From assembly GCA_007120465.1 (NCBI GenBank), contig SKNO01000247.1, positions 1-43,573 of the forward strand: a stretch of DNA of 43,573 bases, in the 5' to 3' direction. The position numbers and the translations under genes were made by a program. Under the pieces are notes generated by a model. The model was not told the DNA's origin and ran no database searches. It saw only the letters and a program-made list of their open reading frames with translations. This DNA is from Nitriliruptoraceae bacterium. Lineage in GTDB: Bacteria > Actinomycetota > Nitriliruptoria > Nitriliruptorales > Nitriliruptoraceae. Position 1 is the first letter of the stretch. Each line of letters opens with the position of its first letter. Of the stretch, positions 6,691 to 14,758 are shown piece by piece.

Positions 6691-7530
6691 TCAGGCCGGC
6701 TGCGGGACCGAGTCGAAGAAAGAGATCAGTTCCTCGGCGATGAGTTCGGGTTCGAGCAGCGGCGCCCAGTGCCCGAGGCCCGGCAGCGGTTCGCGGACGT
6801 GCGGGTCCGCGACGTGCTGGGCGACGTACCGCTCCGTCTCGGCGTAGAAGGTGTTCAGCCGGGTCTCCTGGCCCCGCAGGAGCAGGACCGGCACGGTGAC
6901 CTTCGCGAGCACGTCGGGGGCTGCGGGCTGGGGCCCCTCGTACGCAGCGCCCTGCTGGACCGCCTGCAGCATCGCCGGGACGATCCCCGCGCAGCGCTCG
7001 AAGTACTCCGTGTCCAGGGCGGCCATCTCGTCGTCGGTGCCGAGCAGAGCGTGGAAGGCGCGTGCCGCATCGACGAGCCGGCCGTCGTCGACCGCTGCAC
7101 CCATCTCCTCCGCCGTGGCTCTCCGACGGGCGAGGACGTCGCCTCGCATCAGCGCACCCACGGTGGGCTCGTAGATGGCCACGGCGGCCACCGAGCCAGT
7201 GTGGGCGGCCGCGCCGAGCGCCCACGGACCACCGGCCGACCAGCTCGCCAGCAAGACCGTGTCGTGGATGCTGTCGACGTACGCGTCGAGGTCCTCTTGG
7301 AGGCGCGGAGGCGAGTGGTCCGGGTTGTCGGCGGACAGGCCTCGGCCCCGGATGCTGGGCAGGTAGCAGGTGAACCGGTCGGTGAGGTGGGGCAGCATCG
7401 GCTCCCAGGCGAGGTCGCCGTCGTGCGGTCCGCCGTGGACCAGCACGAGGGGCGGCCCGTGTCCGTGTACCCGTCCGGCGATCTCGGTGCCGTCTGCGGA
7501 CACGGCTCGATGGAGCCGGTCGTTGGTCAT
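6691..7530 (-). CDS. Alpha/beta hydrolase, tandem paralogue A
   Basis: A 279-residue alpha/beta-fold hydrolase. The oxyanion strand reads PPLVLVHGGPHDGDLAW, the nucleophile elbow is ASWSAGGPWA (Ser in S-W-S-A-G-G), and the C-terminal catalytic His lies in GLGHWAPLLEPELIAEELI, preceded by an acidic strand (VPVLLLRGQE). No signal peptide, so cytoplasmic. The start is ATG 7530, because GGAGCG lies 6 nt upstream and the paralogue aligns from there. It is the last gene of a minus-strand series LuxR regulator, hydrolase B, hydrolase A, and shares about half its residues with hydrolase B by eye. The substrate is unknown; the family includes esterases, lactonases and C-C hydrolases. Confidence 0.88.
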   Translation of the reverse strand: MTNDRLHRAVSADGTEIAGRVHGHGPPLVLVHGGPHDGDLAWEPMLPHLTDRFTCYLPSIRGRGLSADNPDHSPPRLQEDLDAYVDSIHDTVLLASWSAGGPWALGAAAHTGSVAAVAIYEPTVGALMRGDVLARRRATAEEMGAAVDDGRLVDAARAFHALLGTDDEMAALDTEYFERCAGIVPAMLQAVQQGAAYEGPQPAAPDVLAKVTVPVLLLRGQETRLNTFYAETERYVAQHVADPHVREPLPGLGHWAPLLEPELIAEELISFFDSVPQPA

Positions 7531-7580
7531 GGTGGTCGCTCCTGATCGATCGTCTCGGTGCCGCAACCGTGGCGGATCAC
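7531..7580 (-). repeat. Duplicated 5' leader of hydrolase A (copy of 8441-8490)
   Basis: These 50 nt directly before hydrolase A match 8441-8490 before hydrolase B at 45 of 50 positions, including the ribosome binding site and a GATCGATC core. It overlaps the last codon and stop of hydrolase B, so the duplication unit included the leader as well as the gene. Confidence 0.8.
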
Positions 7581-8440
7581 TCACTGTCGGGGTCTGCGAA
7601 GCCGGGCGATGCCGGTCGCCGGACGGACTCGAAGAAGGCGATGAGCTCCTTGGCGAGGGGCTCGGGTGCGACCACCGGGGCGAAGTGCCCGATGTCCGGT
7701 AGTTCGCGGACGTGGGCGTCGGTGACGTGCTTGGCGATGTGTTCCGCCGAGTCGGCGAAGAAGGTGCCGAGCGCGCCCTCAAGGCTTCGCAGGACCAGGA
7801 CCGGAGCGGTGATCCGTGCGAGCATCTCGGGATCGGTGGGGTCGGGCCCTTCGTAGGATGCCTCCTGCCGGAGCTCCTCCATCAGCACCGGGACGTTGGC
7901 CTGGAACCACTCGAGGTAGTCCGCCTCCAGGGCGGCGAACTCAACCTCGGTGCAGACGAACCGGTGGAAAGTGAGGGCCGCGTCGCCGAGTCGACCGTCT
8001 GCGGCTTCGGTCGTCCACTGTTCGATCGTGGCGCCGAAAGCCGCGAGGTCGTCCTCTCGCAGCAACGGGTACACCGAAGGCTCGAAGGCGGCCACGGCGG
8101 CCACGGCGTCGCTGTGGATGGCGGCCCCGAACATCGCGCCGGAGTCCGACCAGCCGACCAGACACACTGGCTCGCCGATGCTGTCGACGAACGCGATGAT
8201 GTCCTCCTGGAGGCGTCGGGGCGAGTGGTCCGGGTGGTCGCTCGACAGTCCGCGGCCGCGGAGGCTCGGCAGGTAGCAGGTGAACCGGTCGGCGAGGTGG
8301 GGAACCAGAGCCGCCCAGGCGATGTCCCCGTCGAGCACGTTGGGGTGGGCGAGGACCAGCGGTGGTCCCTGCCCCTGCACTCGTCCGGCGATCTCGGTGC
8401 CGTCGGCGGAGGCGGCCCGGTGGATCCGGTCCTCGGTCAT
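7577..8440 (-). CDS. Alpha/beta hydrolase, tandem paralogue B
   Basis: A 287-residue paralogue of the next gene downstream: MTEDRIHRAASADGTEIAGR against MTNDRLHRAVSADGTEIAGR at the N-terminus. Nucleophile elbow VGWSDSGAMF (Ser in G-W-S-D-S-G), acid strand VLVLRSLEG, catalytic His in LPDIGHFAPVVAPEPLAKEL. ATG at 8440 with AGGAGCG upstream. The nucleophile surroundings differ from paralogue A (D-S-G against A-G-G), so the two may have different substrates. It lies 142 nt downstream of the LuxR-type regulator on the same strand and is preceded by direct repeats that could be that regulator's sites. Confidence 0.88.
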   Translation of the reverse strand: MTEDRIHRAASADGTEIAGRVQGQGPPLVLAHPNVLDGDIAWAALVPHLADRFTCYLPSLRGRGLSSDHPDHSPRRLQEDIIAFVDSIGEPVCLVGWSDSGAMFGAAIHSDAVAAVAAFEPSVYPLLREDDLAAFGATIEQWTTEAADGRLGDAALTFHRFVCTEVEFAALEADYLEWFQANVPVLMEELRQEASYEGPDPTDPEMLARITAPVLVLRSLEGALGTFFADSAEHIAKHVTDAHVRELPDIGHFAPVVAPEPLAKELIAFFESVRRPASPGFADPDSE

Positions 8441-8490
8441 GATGGTCGCTCCTGATCGATCGTCTCGGTACCCCGATCGTGGCGGATCAC
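8441..8490 (-). repeat. Duplicated 5' leader of hydrolase B (copy of 7531-7580)
   Basis: This is the 50-nt leader before hydrolase B, 45 of 50 identical to the leader before hydrolase A. The conserved block spans GACGATCGATCAGGAGCG on the minus strand (ribosome binding site included). Conservation of non-coding bases at this level suggests a recent duplication or selection on a leader element. Confidence 0.8.
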
Positions 8491-8506
8491 CCGAGCGAGA
8501 ACATCA

Positions 8507-8543
8507 GCCGGTCGGCTACTCCTCCCGACGCCGGGCGGCTACT
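8507..8543 (-). promoter_or_regulatory. Direct repeats AGTAGCCGMCCGGC, candidate regulator-binding sites
   Basis: On the minus strand AGTAGCCGCCCGGC (8543-8530) and AGTAGCCGACCGGC (8520-8507) match at 13 of 14 positions with a 23-nt period, about two helical turns. They lie 67-103 nt upstream of hydrolase B and just past the end of the LuxR-type regulator gene. This is where an activator operator would be expected; that the neighbouring LuxR protein binds here is inference. Confidence 0.5.
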
Positions 8544-8582
8544 TGGCCCCCTGCCGGCGACTTCGTCTACCGTCGTGGCGGG

Positions 8583-11429
8583 TCACAGGTCGCGGCGTGC
8601 GGCCTCGGCGACCAGCTCGGAACGGCCGCCGAGGCCGACCTTCGTGTAGACGTGGGACAGGTGCTTCTTGACGGTGTGGACGCTGACGAACAGGCGCTCG
8701 CCGATCTCGGCGTTGGTGTGCCCCGCCGCGACCAGCCGCACGATCTGACGCTCGGTGGGGGTCAGCGCCGCCCAGCCTACCTGCGGGCGTGCGCGTTCAC
8801 CCCGCCCGCGACGTGCGTAGGCGACCGCGTCGTCCAGGGTCAGCTGCACGCCCTCGGTCCAGCACGCCTCGGCGTCGGCCGGGTCGAGCTGGGTTCGGGC
8901 AGCGATGGTGTATCGCTCCACCCGCTCGGCCGGCAGCGGGAACCGGACGATGCCGGTGTCGTCGTGGAACCGCTCGGCGGCGGCCAGCAGTCGCAGCGCC
9001 CGGTCTCCCTCACCGCGTGCGGCGGCGAGGCCGGCGACCGCCTCCAACGCCGCGACCGCACCGAGCCGGTCCCCGAAGTCGGCCAGCACCTCGAGCCCCT
9101 CGTGGGCGTGCTCCCACGCCTGGTCGGGGTCGCCGTCGAGACCGGCGAGTCCGACCAGCGCCCGCCCGAGCGTGAACGGGTAGCGCGGGTCGGCCGACAG
9201 CTGCCGACACCGTTCGAGATGCTCCCGGGCGTCCTCGGGTCGCTGCTCTGACAGGGCGACCAGCCCAAGCAGCCACATCGCCGAGGCCTCGAACCACCGG
9301 ATGCCCCGTTCACGGGCGGTGCGACGCAACGCTTCGGCGGTTCGGCGGGCCTTGGCGGTCTCACCCGAGCGGTACGCCACGAGCGCGGTCCAGCGGCCCA
9401 CGTACAACTCGAACACGTTCGGCGACGGGCTGCGGGCGCGCAGCAGCGCCTCAGCGTCGGCAAGCTGCTCCGCCGCAGCGTCGAGGTTGCCCGCGAACAG
9501 GTCAGCGGTGGCCAGCTGCGCGACGGCGAAGGCTTCCCAGCTGGGTCGATCGATCCGCCGGGCCCAGGCGATGCCCTGCTGGGTGTGGTCGCGGGCGCGG
9601 TCGAGCTCGCCGGAGAGCAGCAGGTATGCACCCAGCTGGGTGTGGACGACCGGACGGGTGTAGCCGACCCCGGCGTCCTCGCAGACCCTCACGGTCTGCT
9701 CGAGCAGTTCCACGCCCTGCCCGATCGAGCGTCCATCGCAGGCGGTGAGGCCGGCGAAGCTCAGGACGATGGCACGGATGTCGTCGTCCTCGAGCCGTTC
9801 CACCAGGGCCACTGCCTCGTCGAGGTCGGCCGCGATCGCCTCGGTGCCCGCCAGCCCTGACCACAGGCCCTCCAAGGCGCGCAGAACGAGGCCCAGAGCA
9901 AGGGTGTCTTCGCGTTCGAGAGTGCGTGCGACCGGCACCGCTCGGTCGGCCAAGCCGTGCGCCATCGCGGCATGGCCATTGGCGCCGAGCACCAGGCTCG
10001 CGGTGACGAGCCCGCGGGCCCGGTCGGAGTCGGTGGCTCCTGGCGCATCCACCGCTGCCCGCAACCAACGCTCCATCTCCGAGTATCGGCTCCGGTCGAA
10101 CCAGAACCGCCGGGTCGGTTCGGCGATGTCCAGCACCGCCACCGGACGACCCGAGTCGACCGCCCACGTCATCGCGGCGCGCAGGTCGGCCAGGTCGGTC
10201 GCCAGCCGTGCGTTCCACGCCGCGGCATCCGGGCCGCCAAGCCCGGTCCCCGCCCGGCCGGCCAGCCCGATGAAGTAGTCCAGGTGGCGGTGGCGCACCC
10301 GGGCTGGGTCGTCGAGCTCGGCCAGGCGTTGCTGTGCGAACACCCGGATCGTCTCCAGCAGCCGGTAGCGCGCCCGACCGTTGTGCTCGCCGACCTGCAG
10401 CAGCGACCGGTCGGCCAGCGTGGCGACCAGGTCGAGCACCTGCGTCTCGTCGATGTCCGGACCGGCCACCACCGCCTGCGCGGCCTCGAGATCGAAGGTG
10501 CCGACGAACACCGACAACCGTGCCAACGCCAACCGCTCGCCGTCGGCAAGCAGCCCGTAGCTCCACGCCACCGACGCCTCCAAGGTGCGCTGCCGCGACG
10601 GGACGCCACGAACCGTGCCGGTCAGCAGCCGGAACCGGTCCGACAGGCCCGCAGCGATCTGTGCCACGGACAGCACCCGCATCCTGGCGGCCGCGAGCTC
10701 CACCGCCAACGGGATCCCGTCCAGACGCCGACAGATCTGCGCCACGGCCGCAGCGTTGGCATCGGTGAGTGCGAAGTCGGGTCGGGCCTGACGCGCCCGC
10801 GTCTCGAACAGGGCCACCGCATCTGTCGCCGCGACCGCGTCGGCAGACCGCGCCTGCGGATCGGGCACCGGCAGCGGGGGGACCTCCCAGGTCGTCTCCC
10901 CGTCGAGCGCCAACGGCTCACGGCTGGTCGCCAACACGGTGAGGTGCCCACAGGACCTCAGCAGCTCGGCCACCAGCGCCGCGCAGGCCCCGATCACGTG
11001 CTCGCAGTTGTCCAGGACCACCAGACCGTGCCGGACACGCAGCTCGTCGATCAGCGTGTCGAGCAGCGCCTGCCCCGGCTCCTCCCGCACGCCGACCGCA
11101 TCCGCGACCGCCTGGCCGACCCCATCGGGACCGTTCACCCCCGACAGCTCCACCCACCAGACCTCGTGCTGGAACCGTGGTGCCACGTCGTGCGCCACCT
11201 CTAGCGCCAGCCGGGTCTTCCCACAGCCCCCCGAGCCGGTCAGCGTGACCAGGCGCGTCTCCGCGACGAGTTGGGTGACCTCGACCCGCTCCTGCGCCCG
11301 ACCCACCAGGGACGAGACTGCCACGGGCAGCCCAGTCGGTCCGCGCACCCGGTGGATATCGTCCGGCCCGCCGGCCGCAGCCCCGGTGGCCGTATCGCCC
11401 ACGGCCGCGATCCATCGCGCGCCACGCAT
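8583..11429 (-). CDS. LuxR-family regulator with STAND (NB-ARC/AfsR-type) ATPase and TPR-like region
   Basis: A 948-residue regulator from ATG 11429 (GAGGG 8 nt upstream); GTG 11453 would add 8 residues without a ribosome binding site. The P-loop is GSGGCGKT at residues 65-72, the Walker B strand is GLVVLDNCEH, and a TSREPLAL sensor follows. A winged-helix segment reads RTLEASVAWSYGLLADGERL, followed by a long helical TPR-like region. A C-terminal LuxR HTH of about 65 residues reads LTPTERQIVRLVAAGHTNAE, then IGERLFVSVHTVKKHLSHVY. Such proteins are ligand- and ATP-gated activators. Downstream on the same strand are the two hydrolases, its most likely targets. Its ATPase core resembles that of the AfsR-like protein at 15605-18589. 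Confidence 0.92.
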   Translation of the reverse strand: MRGARWIAAVGDTATGAAAGGPDDIHRVRGPTGLPVAVSSLVGRAQERVEVTQLVAETRLVTLTGSGGCGKTRLALEVAHDVAPRFQHEVWWVELSGVNGPDGVGQAVADAVGVREEPGQALLDTLIDELRVRHGLVVLDNCEHVIGACAALVAELLRSCGHLTVLATSREPLALDGETTWEVPPLPVPDPQARSADAVAATDAVALFETRARQARPDFALTDANAAAVAQICRRLDGIPLAVELAAARMRVLSVAQIAAGLSDRFRLLTGTVRGVPSRQRTLEASVAWSYGLLADGERLALARLSVFVGTFDLEAAQAVVAGPDIDETQVLDLVATLADRSLLQVGEHNGRARYRLLETIRVFAQQRLAELDDPARVRHRHLDYFIGLAGRAGTGLGGPDAAAWNARLATDLADLRAAMTWAVDSGRPVAVLDIAEPTRRFWFDRSRYSEMERWLRAAVDAPGATDSDRARGLVTASLVLGANGHAAMAHGLADRAVPVARTLEREDTLALGLVLRALEGLWSGLAGTEAIAADLDEAVALVERLEDDDIRAIVLSFAGLTACDGRSIGQGVELLEQTVRVCEDAGVGYTRPVVHTQLGAYLLLSGELDRARDHTQQGIAWARRIDRPSWEAFAVAQLATADLFAGNLDAAAEQLADAEALLRARSPSPNVFELYVGRWTALVAYRSGETAKARRTAEALRRTARERGIRWFEASAMWLLGLVALSEQRPEDAREHLERCRQLSADPRYPFTLGRALVGLAGLDGDPDQAWEHAHEGLEVLADFGDRLGAVAALEAVAGLAAARGEGDRALRLLAAAERFHDDTGIVRFPLPAERVERYTIAARTQLDPADAEACWTEGVQLTLDDAVAYARRGRGERARPQVGWAALTPTERQIVRLVAAGHTNAEIGERLFVSVHTVKKHLSHVYTKVGLGGRSELVAEAARRDL

Positions 11430-11465
11430 CGCATCCGCCCTCGTGTTCCCCACCAGCCATCTACG

Positions 11466-11513
11466 CCCGTTGCGGTGCCGCTGAGCCTATGCCCGTGGCG
11501 GTGCTGCTGAGCC
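11466..11513 (-). promoter_or_regulatory. Two 22-nt direct repeats upstream of the LuxR-type gene
   Basis: 11466-11487 and 11492-11513 match at 20 of 22 positions with a 26-nt period. On the minus strand each reads GGCTCAGC, R, GCACCGC, M, ACGGG. They lie 37-84 nt upstream of ATG 11429. An autoregulatory operator is a natural reading. The core AGYAGC...CGCC...CGG loosely resembles the AGTAGCCGCCCGGC repeats at 8507-8543, which is suggestive only. Confidence 0.5.
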
Positions 11514-11664
11514 GTGGATGGTTCGGTGTGCGGGGAGGGCACGACGCGCCCGACCTTGCCATCCTGTCGCCGCGAGGGTTCCTGATCGGTCCAGGCTTCC
11601 TCGTGGTGTGGCTGGGCGCTTCCGCGGAAGCGCCGCCGGGCGAGGCGCCGTGAGCAGGCGTCGT

Positions 11665-12102
11665 TCAGCCGTGCTGCCGGCTCACGTGGCTCGGCTCGCG
11701 CGCCTGCGAGGCCAGGCCGGCGTAGACCAGCCCGAGGATCACGCCGAAGACCAGGTGCCCGACGAGGCTCATGAACTGGTCCTGTCCGAGTGCCGGGAAC
11801 GCTCCCATGCCGAGCAGGAGCGGCATCAGCAGCAAGGCGCCGAGGACCCACCACACGGCGCCGTAGACGAGCCCGAACCCCGCGTGGGTGCCGGCCCCGG
11901 ACCGGGCTGCACCGAGTGTGAGCGCGTAGCCCACCCCGATCGCGACGGAGATCACGAGGTGGACCACCCACCCGACCGCGGTGCTCTCCTGGTTCACCAG
12001 CGCCGCCACCATCGGCAGCATGCCCATCACCTGCATCATCATGCCGAAGACGAGGCCACCGGCCAGGCCGCCGGCCACGCCACCTGCCAACCGTCGGTTC
12101 AT
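11665..12102 (-). CDS. Small polytopic membrane protein of unknown function
   Basis: A 145-residue protein with four predicted membrane segments: AGGVAGGLAGGLVFGMMMQV, GWVVHLVISVAIGVGYALTL, FGLVYGAVWWVLGALLLMPL and SLVGHLVFGVILGLVYAGLA. The start is ATG 12102, since GAGGGGAGC precedes it at proper spacing and the longer frame to 12219 adds a charged, non-conserved extension. Membrane-embedded His residues (VVHLV, VGHLVF) could bind metal or haem, which is speculative. It lies 142 nt downstream of the HAD gene on the same strand. The Gly-rich, YagU-like appearance is noted, but no function is assigned. Confidence 0.75.
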   Translation of the reverse strand: MNRRLAGGVAGGLAGGLVFGMMMQVMGMLPMVAALVNQESTAVGWVVHLVISVAIGVGYALTLGAARSGAGTHAGFGLVYGAVWWVLGALLLMPLLLGMGAFPALGQDQFMSLVGHLVFGVILGLVYAGLASQAREPSHVSRQHG

Positions 12103-12244
12103 CGCTCGTTGCTCCCCTCGTGGGTACGGGACACGACGGGAACCGGGGGGTCGGCGGTCCCATTCCATCCGGTCGGTCCGGCAGCGGACATCTGACGGAG
12201 GTCGTGATGGAGACTCCACGATCCGGTGGGTCGGCGGGTGACCG

Positions 12245-12907
12245 TCAGCTGTCCGGAACCAGCAACCGCATCACCAGCTCGGGGAGGTCGCTGGCCGTGA
12301 CGTCCGGCTGGCCGAAGACCGCGGGGTAGCGGTCCCCGTCGCGGTTCAGCCAACCGGTGACCAGCCCCGCCGCCTGGGCACCGAGCAGATCCCAGGGGTG
12401 CACCGCCACCATCGCCGCGCGGTGGGCGCCGACACCGTGACGATCGAGCACGAACCGGTAGGCGGCGGCAGCGGGTTTCCAGCGCCCGACCGGTGTGACG
12501 TCGTGGACCTCGGCGACCAGGTCGGTCAGGTCCGCACGTGCGAGGAAGGCGCGGGTGAGCTCCGCCGACCCGTTGGTGAGTGCGACCGTCGGGATGCCGG
12601 CGTCCCGTAGTGCGTGGAGGCCAGGGGCGACGTCGGGGTGTGGGTGCACCTGACCGAAGCCGTCGAGTACGTGCGCGATCGCCGTGTCCGGCTCGGGATG
12701 TCCGTCGAGCAGCATGGCGAGGTGGTGCCGCCCCAACTCGCCGAACGGCGCGAAGCGGTCAGCTGCTGCCGCGGCGATACCGTCACGCAGCACCCGTGCG
12801 AACCACACGTCCAGCTGCCCCGGCAGCCCGACCTCCGCCATCCGGTCCGCGACCGGATCCAGCGGGAACAGCGTCTCGTTGACGTCGAGGATGACCAGCT
12901 CGAGCAC
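12245..12907 (-). CDS. HAD-superfamily hydrolase, haloacid dehalogenase-like (type II-like)
   Basis: A 220-residue HAD protein. Motif I is LDVNETLF with nucleophile Asp8 and the N-E-T-L form seen in a dehalogenase-like subgroup in place of D-x-D. Motif II is ALTNGS, motif III Lys is in GRWKPAAAAY, and motif IV-like AVHPWDLLGAQAAG follows. Lack of the second motif-I Asp argues against a phosphatase and for a 2-haloacid dehalogenase-like or related hydrolase. Start GTG 12907, with AAGGCGCAGGA upstream. No signal peptide. Divergent from the AhpD-like gene at 13160. The actual substrate is unknown. Confidence 0.88.
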   Translation of the reverse strand: MLELVILDVNETLFPLDPVADRMAEVGLPGQLDVWFARVLRDGIAAAAADRFAPFGELGRHHLAMLLDGHPEPDTAIAHVLDGFGQVHPHPDVAPGLHALRDAGIPTVALTNGSAELTRAFLARADLTDLVAEVHDVTPVGRWKPAAAAYRFVLDRHGVGAHRAAMVAVHPWDLLGAQAAGLVTGWLNRDGDRYPAVFGQPDVTASDLPELVMRLLVPDS

Positions 12908-13159
12908 GGTCCTGCGCCTTGTCGGGGGCGAGCAAGGAGTACAGCATGCCGGTTCACTCGACCCCGCATCCCGTTGGACCGGTCCATCCTTGCGCCGCCC
13001 GTCGCCGCACGCGGCGGCCGGCCCGTCGACCCGCCGACGATCGCAGGGAAGCCGGCGCCGGGTCAGTGGGTTCTCCGGCGTGGCGCCCCGTGCGGCTGAG
13101 CGTCGGTACCCGTGGCAGGTCCGCACGTTGATCACCAACCCCCGAACCGAGGAGTACCC

Positions 13160-13705
13160 GTGGCGAGGATCCCGATCCACACCGTCGACGACGCGCCGGC
13201 CGAGAGCCGACCACCGCTCGAGCGACAGTCCGCCCGTGTCGGCAAGACCATCAACATCATCGGTGCGATGGCGCACTCGCCGGCGCTGATCGGGCTGTAC
13301 GACGCCGCCGAGACGGCCCTTGGCGAACGCTCCAACCTGGACGGTGCGGTCCGGGAGGCGATCCACCTCACGGTCGCCAACGTCAACGCGTGCAACTACT
13401 GCCAGGCGGCGTACACCGGTTCGGCGAAGCGCCAGGGCTTCACCGCCGAGCAGACGATCGAGATCCGCCGCGGTGAGCTGGACGGAGACCCGAGACTGAG
13501 TGCGCTGCTGGCCTTCGTCCGAGAGCTCGCCGACTCCAGGGGACACGTCGCCGACGAGACCTGGCAGGCGGCGCTCGACGCCGGGTGGTCGGACGTGGAA
13601 CTGCTCGACGCCTACGCCGACGTGGTGCGCACGGTCCTGACCAACTGGTTCAACCACCTGGTGGGAACCGAGCTCGACCTGCCACCGGCACCCCCGCTCG
13701 ACTGA
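13160..13705 (+). CDS. Carboxymuconolactone decarboxylase/AhpD-like protein
   Basis: A 181-residue protein with the CMD-domain signature REAIHLTVANVNACNYCQAA, whose Cys78 and Cys81 form the C-x-x-C redox pair of AhpD-like alkylhydroperoxidases. In AhpD a His follows four residues after the second Cys; here that position is Tyr85, so the proton relay is altered. Start GTG 13160, because CCGAGGAG lies 5 nt upstream. The next residues, ARIPIHTVDDAP, match the usual N-terminus of this family; the ATG at 13112 has no such support. Reaction in this family is usually peroxide or disulfide chemistry, but many members are uncharacterised. Convergent with the flavodoxin-like gene. Confidence 0.88.
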   Translation: MARIPIHTVDDAPAESRPPLERQSARVGKTINIIGAMAHSPALIGLYDAAETALGERSNLDGAVREAIHLTVANVNACNYCQAAYTGSAKRQGFTAEQTIEIRRGELDGDPRLSALLAFVRELADSRGHVADETWQAALDAGWSDVELLDAYADVVRTVLTNWFNHLVGTELDLPPAPPLD

Positions 13706-13790
13706 TCCGTGCCCGACCGGGGCCGCCGAACCCGTGCCGTCGCAGCGCGCCGCGGTGGTGGCACGTTCCGACGGCTCGGCGGCGGCGCGG

Positions 13791-14540
13791 TCAGCGGTGT
13801 TCGGGGTTGGGGGCGTCGAAGCGGCAGCCGGCGTCCCACAGGGAGCGCTGGTTGCCGTGGGCGGGGAACCCGCCGGCGTCCTTGAGCCAGCGGGCGGTGT
13901 GCAGCAGGTTCCAGGTCATGAAGGTCGTGTTGCGGTGGGTGAAGTCGTTCTCCGGCCCGCCCGAGCCGTCGTCGGCGTAGGACGGGCCGGGTCCGGCCTC
14001 GCCGAGCCAGGCGGCGTCGGCCTGTGGGGGGATCACGTAGCCGAGGTGCTGGAGGCTGTAGAGCAGGGTCATCGCGCAGTGCTTCGCACCGTCCTCGTTG
14101 CCGGTGATGATCACCCCGCCGGTGCGGCCGTAGTAGGCGTACTGGCCGGCGTCGTTGAGTTGGCCGGAGTTGCCGTAGAGCCGTTCGATCACGCGGGTGG
14201 CGATCGAGGACCTCTCCCCGAGCCAGATCGGGGTGAGCAGCACGAGGATGTCTGCCGCCCTCACGCGCTCGAAGATGGCGGGCCAGTCGTCACGTTCGGC
14301 GCCGCGCTCGGTCATGTCGGGGTAGACGCCCGGGGCGAGGTGGTGGTCGACGGCGCGGATCACCTCCACCTCGACGCCCTTGGCGCGCATGATCGCGATG
14401 GAGCGGTCGGCCAGCGCCTGGGTGTGTGACGGTTCGGGGGAGGGCTTCAGGGTGCAGTTGATGTACAGCGCGCGGAGATCGTCGTAGGTCGCGGGGGCAT
14501 CGTCGCACAGCTGCTGATCCCGGTCGGACAGTTCGGTCAT
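13791..14540 (-). CDS. Flavodoxin-fold NAD(P)H-dependent oxidoreductase
   Basis: A 249-residue protein with a flavodoxin-like fold. The first strand is ALYINCTLKPSPEPSHTQAL, a variant of the phosphate-binding loop of NADPH-dependent FMN reductases. Then come ADILVLLTPIWLGERSSIAT (the P-x-W FMN-loop region) and a third loop, GGVIITGNEDGAKHCAMTLL. The C-terminal 80 residues (DFTHRNTTFMTWNLLHTARW) match actinobacterial members annotated NAD(P)H-dependent oxidoreductase or flavodoxin family protein. ATG 14540 with AGGAGA upstream. Cytoplasmic. Divergent from the methyltransferase gene; the 218-nt gap carries a pair of direct repeats. Substrate unknown. Confidence 0.88.
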   Translation of the reverse strand: MTELSDRDQQLCDDAPATYDDLRALYINCTLKPSPEPSHTQALADRSIAIMRAKGVEVEVIRAVDHHLAPGVYPDMTERGAERDDWPAIFERVRAADILVLLTPIWLGERSSIATRVIERLYGNSGQLNDAGQYAYYGRTGGVIITGNEDGAKHCAMTLLYSLQHLGYVIPPQADAAWLGEAGPGPSYADDGSGGPENDFTHRNTTFMTWNLLHTARWLKDAGGFPAHGNQRSLWDAGCRFDAPNPEHR

Positions 14541-14659
14541 GGCTGTCTCCTGGTCGGAGGAGGGGAGGATCGGGTGTCGTTCAGGACGGATCGGTGTCGG
14601 AGTGCTGCTGCGGGTGCGCGAACACCTGCGGACCCGCGTGGCTTCCGACCGGGCGGTCC

Positions 14660-14691
14660 CGCTTCAACCCACCTGCAAGGGCGCTTCAACC
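14660..14691 (+). promoter_or_regulatory. Direct repeats CGCTTCAACC in a divergent promoter region
   Basis: CGCTTCAACC occurs at 14660-14669 and 14682-14691, an exact 10-nt repeat with a 22-nt (two-turn) period. It sits between the flavodoxin-like gene (minus, start 14540) and the methyltransferase (plus, start 14759), 68-99 nt before the latter. It could bind a regulator acting on either gene. Confidence 0.4.
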
Positions 14692-14758
14692 GGTCTCCTG
14701 GAGGTTCGAGGATGCCAGTACGGGACCCGGCCACGTGTGTACAGCGAAAGGGAGCACG

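Noticed and set aside
5473-7545. 690-codon plus-strand frame over the toxin-antitoxin pair and hydrolase A
   Set aside because: Low-complexity Arg/Ser/Gly-rich translation without any domain, opposite to genes with recognisable motifs; it is only a stop-free shadow.
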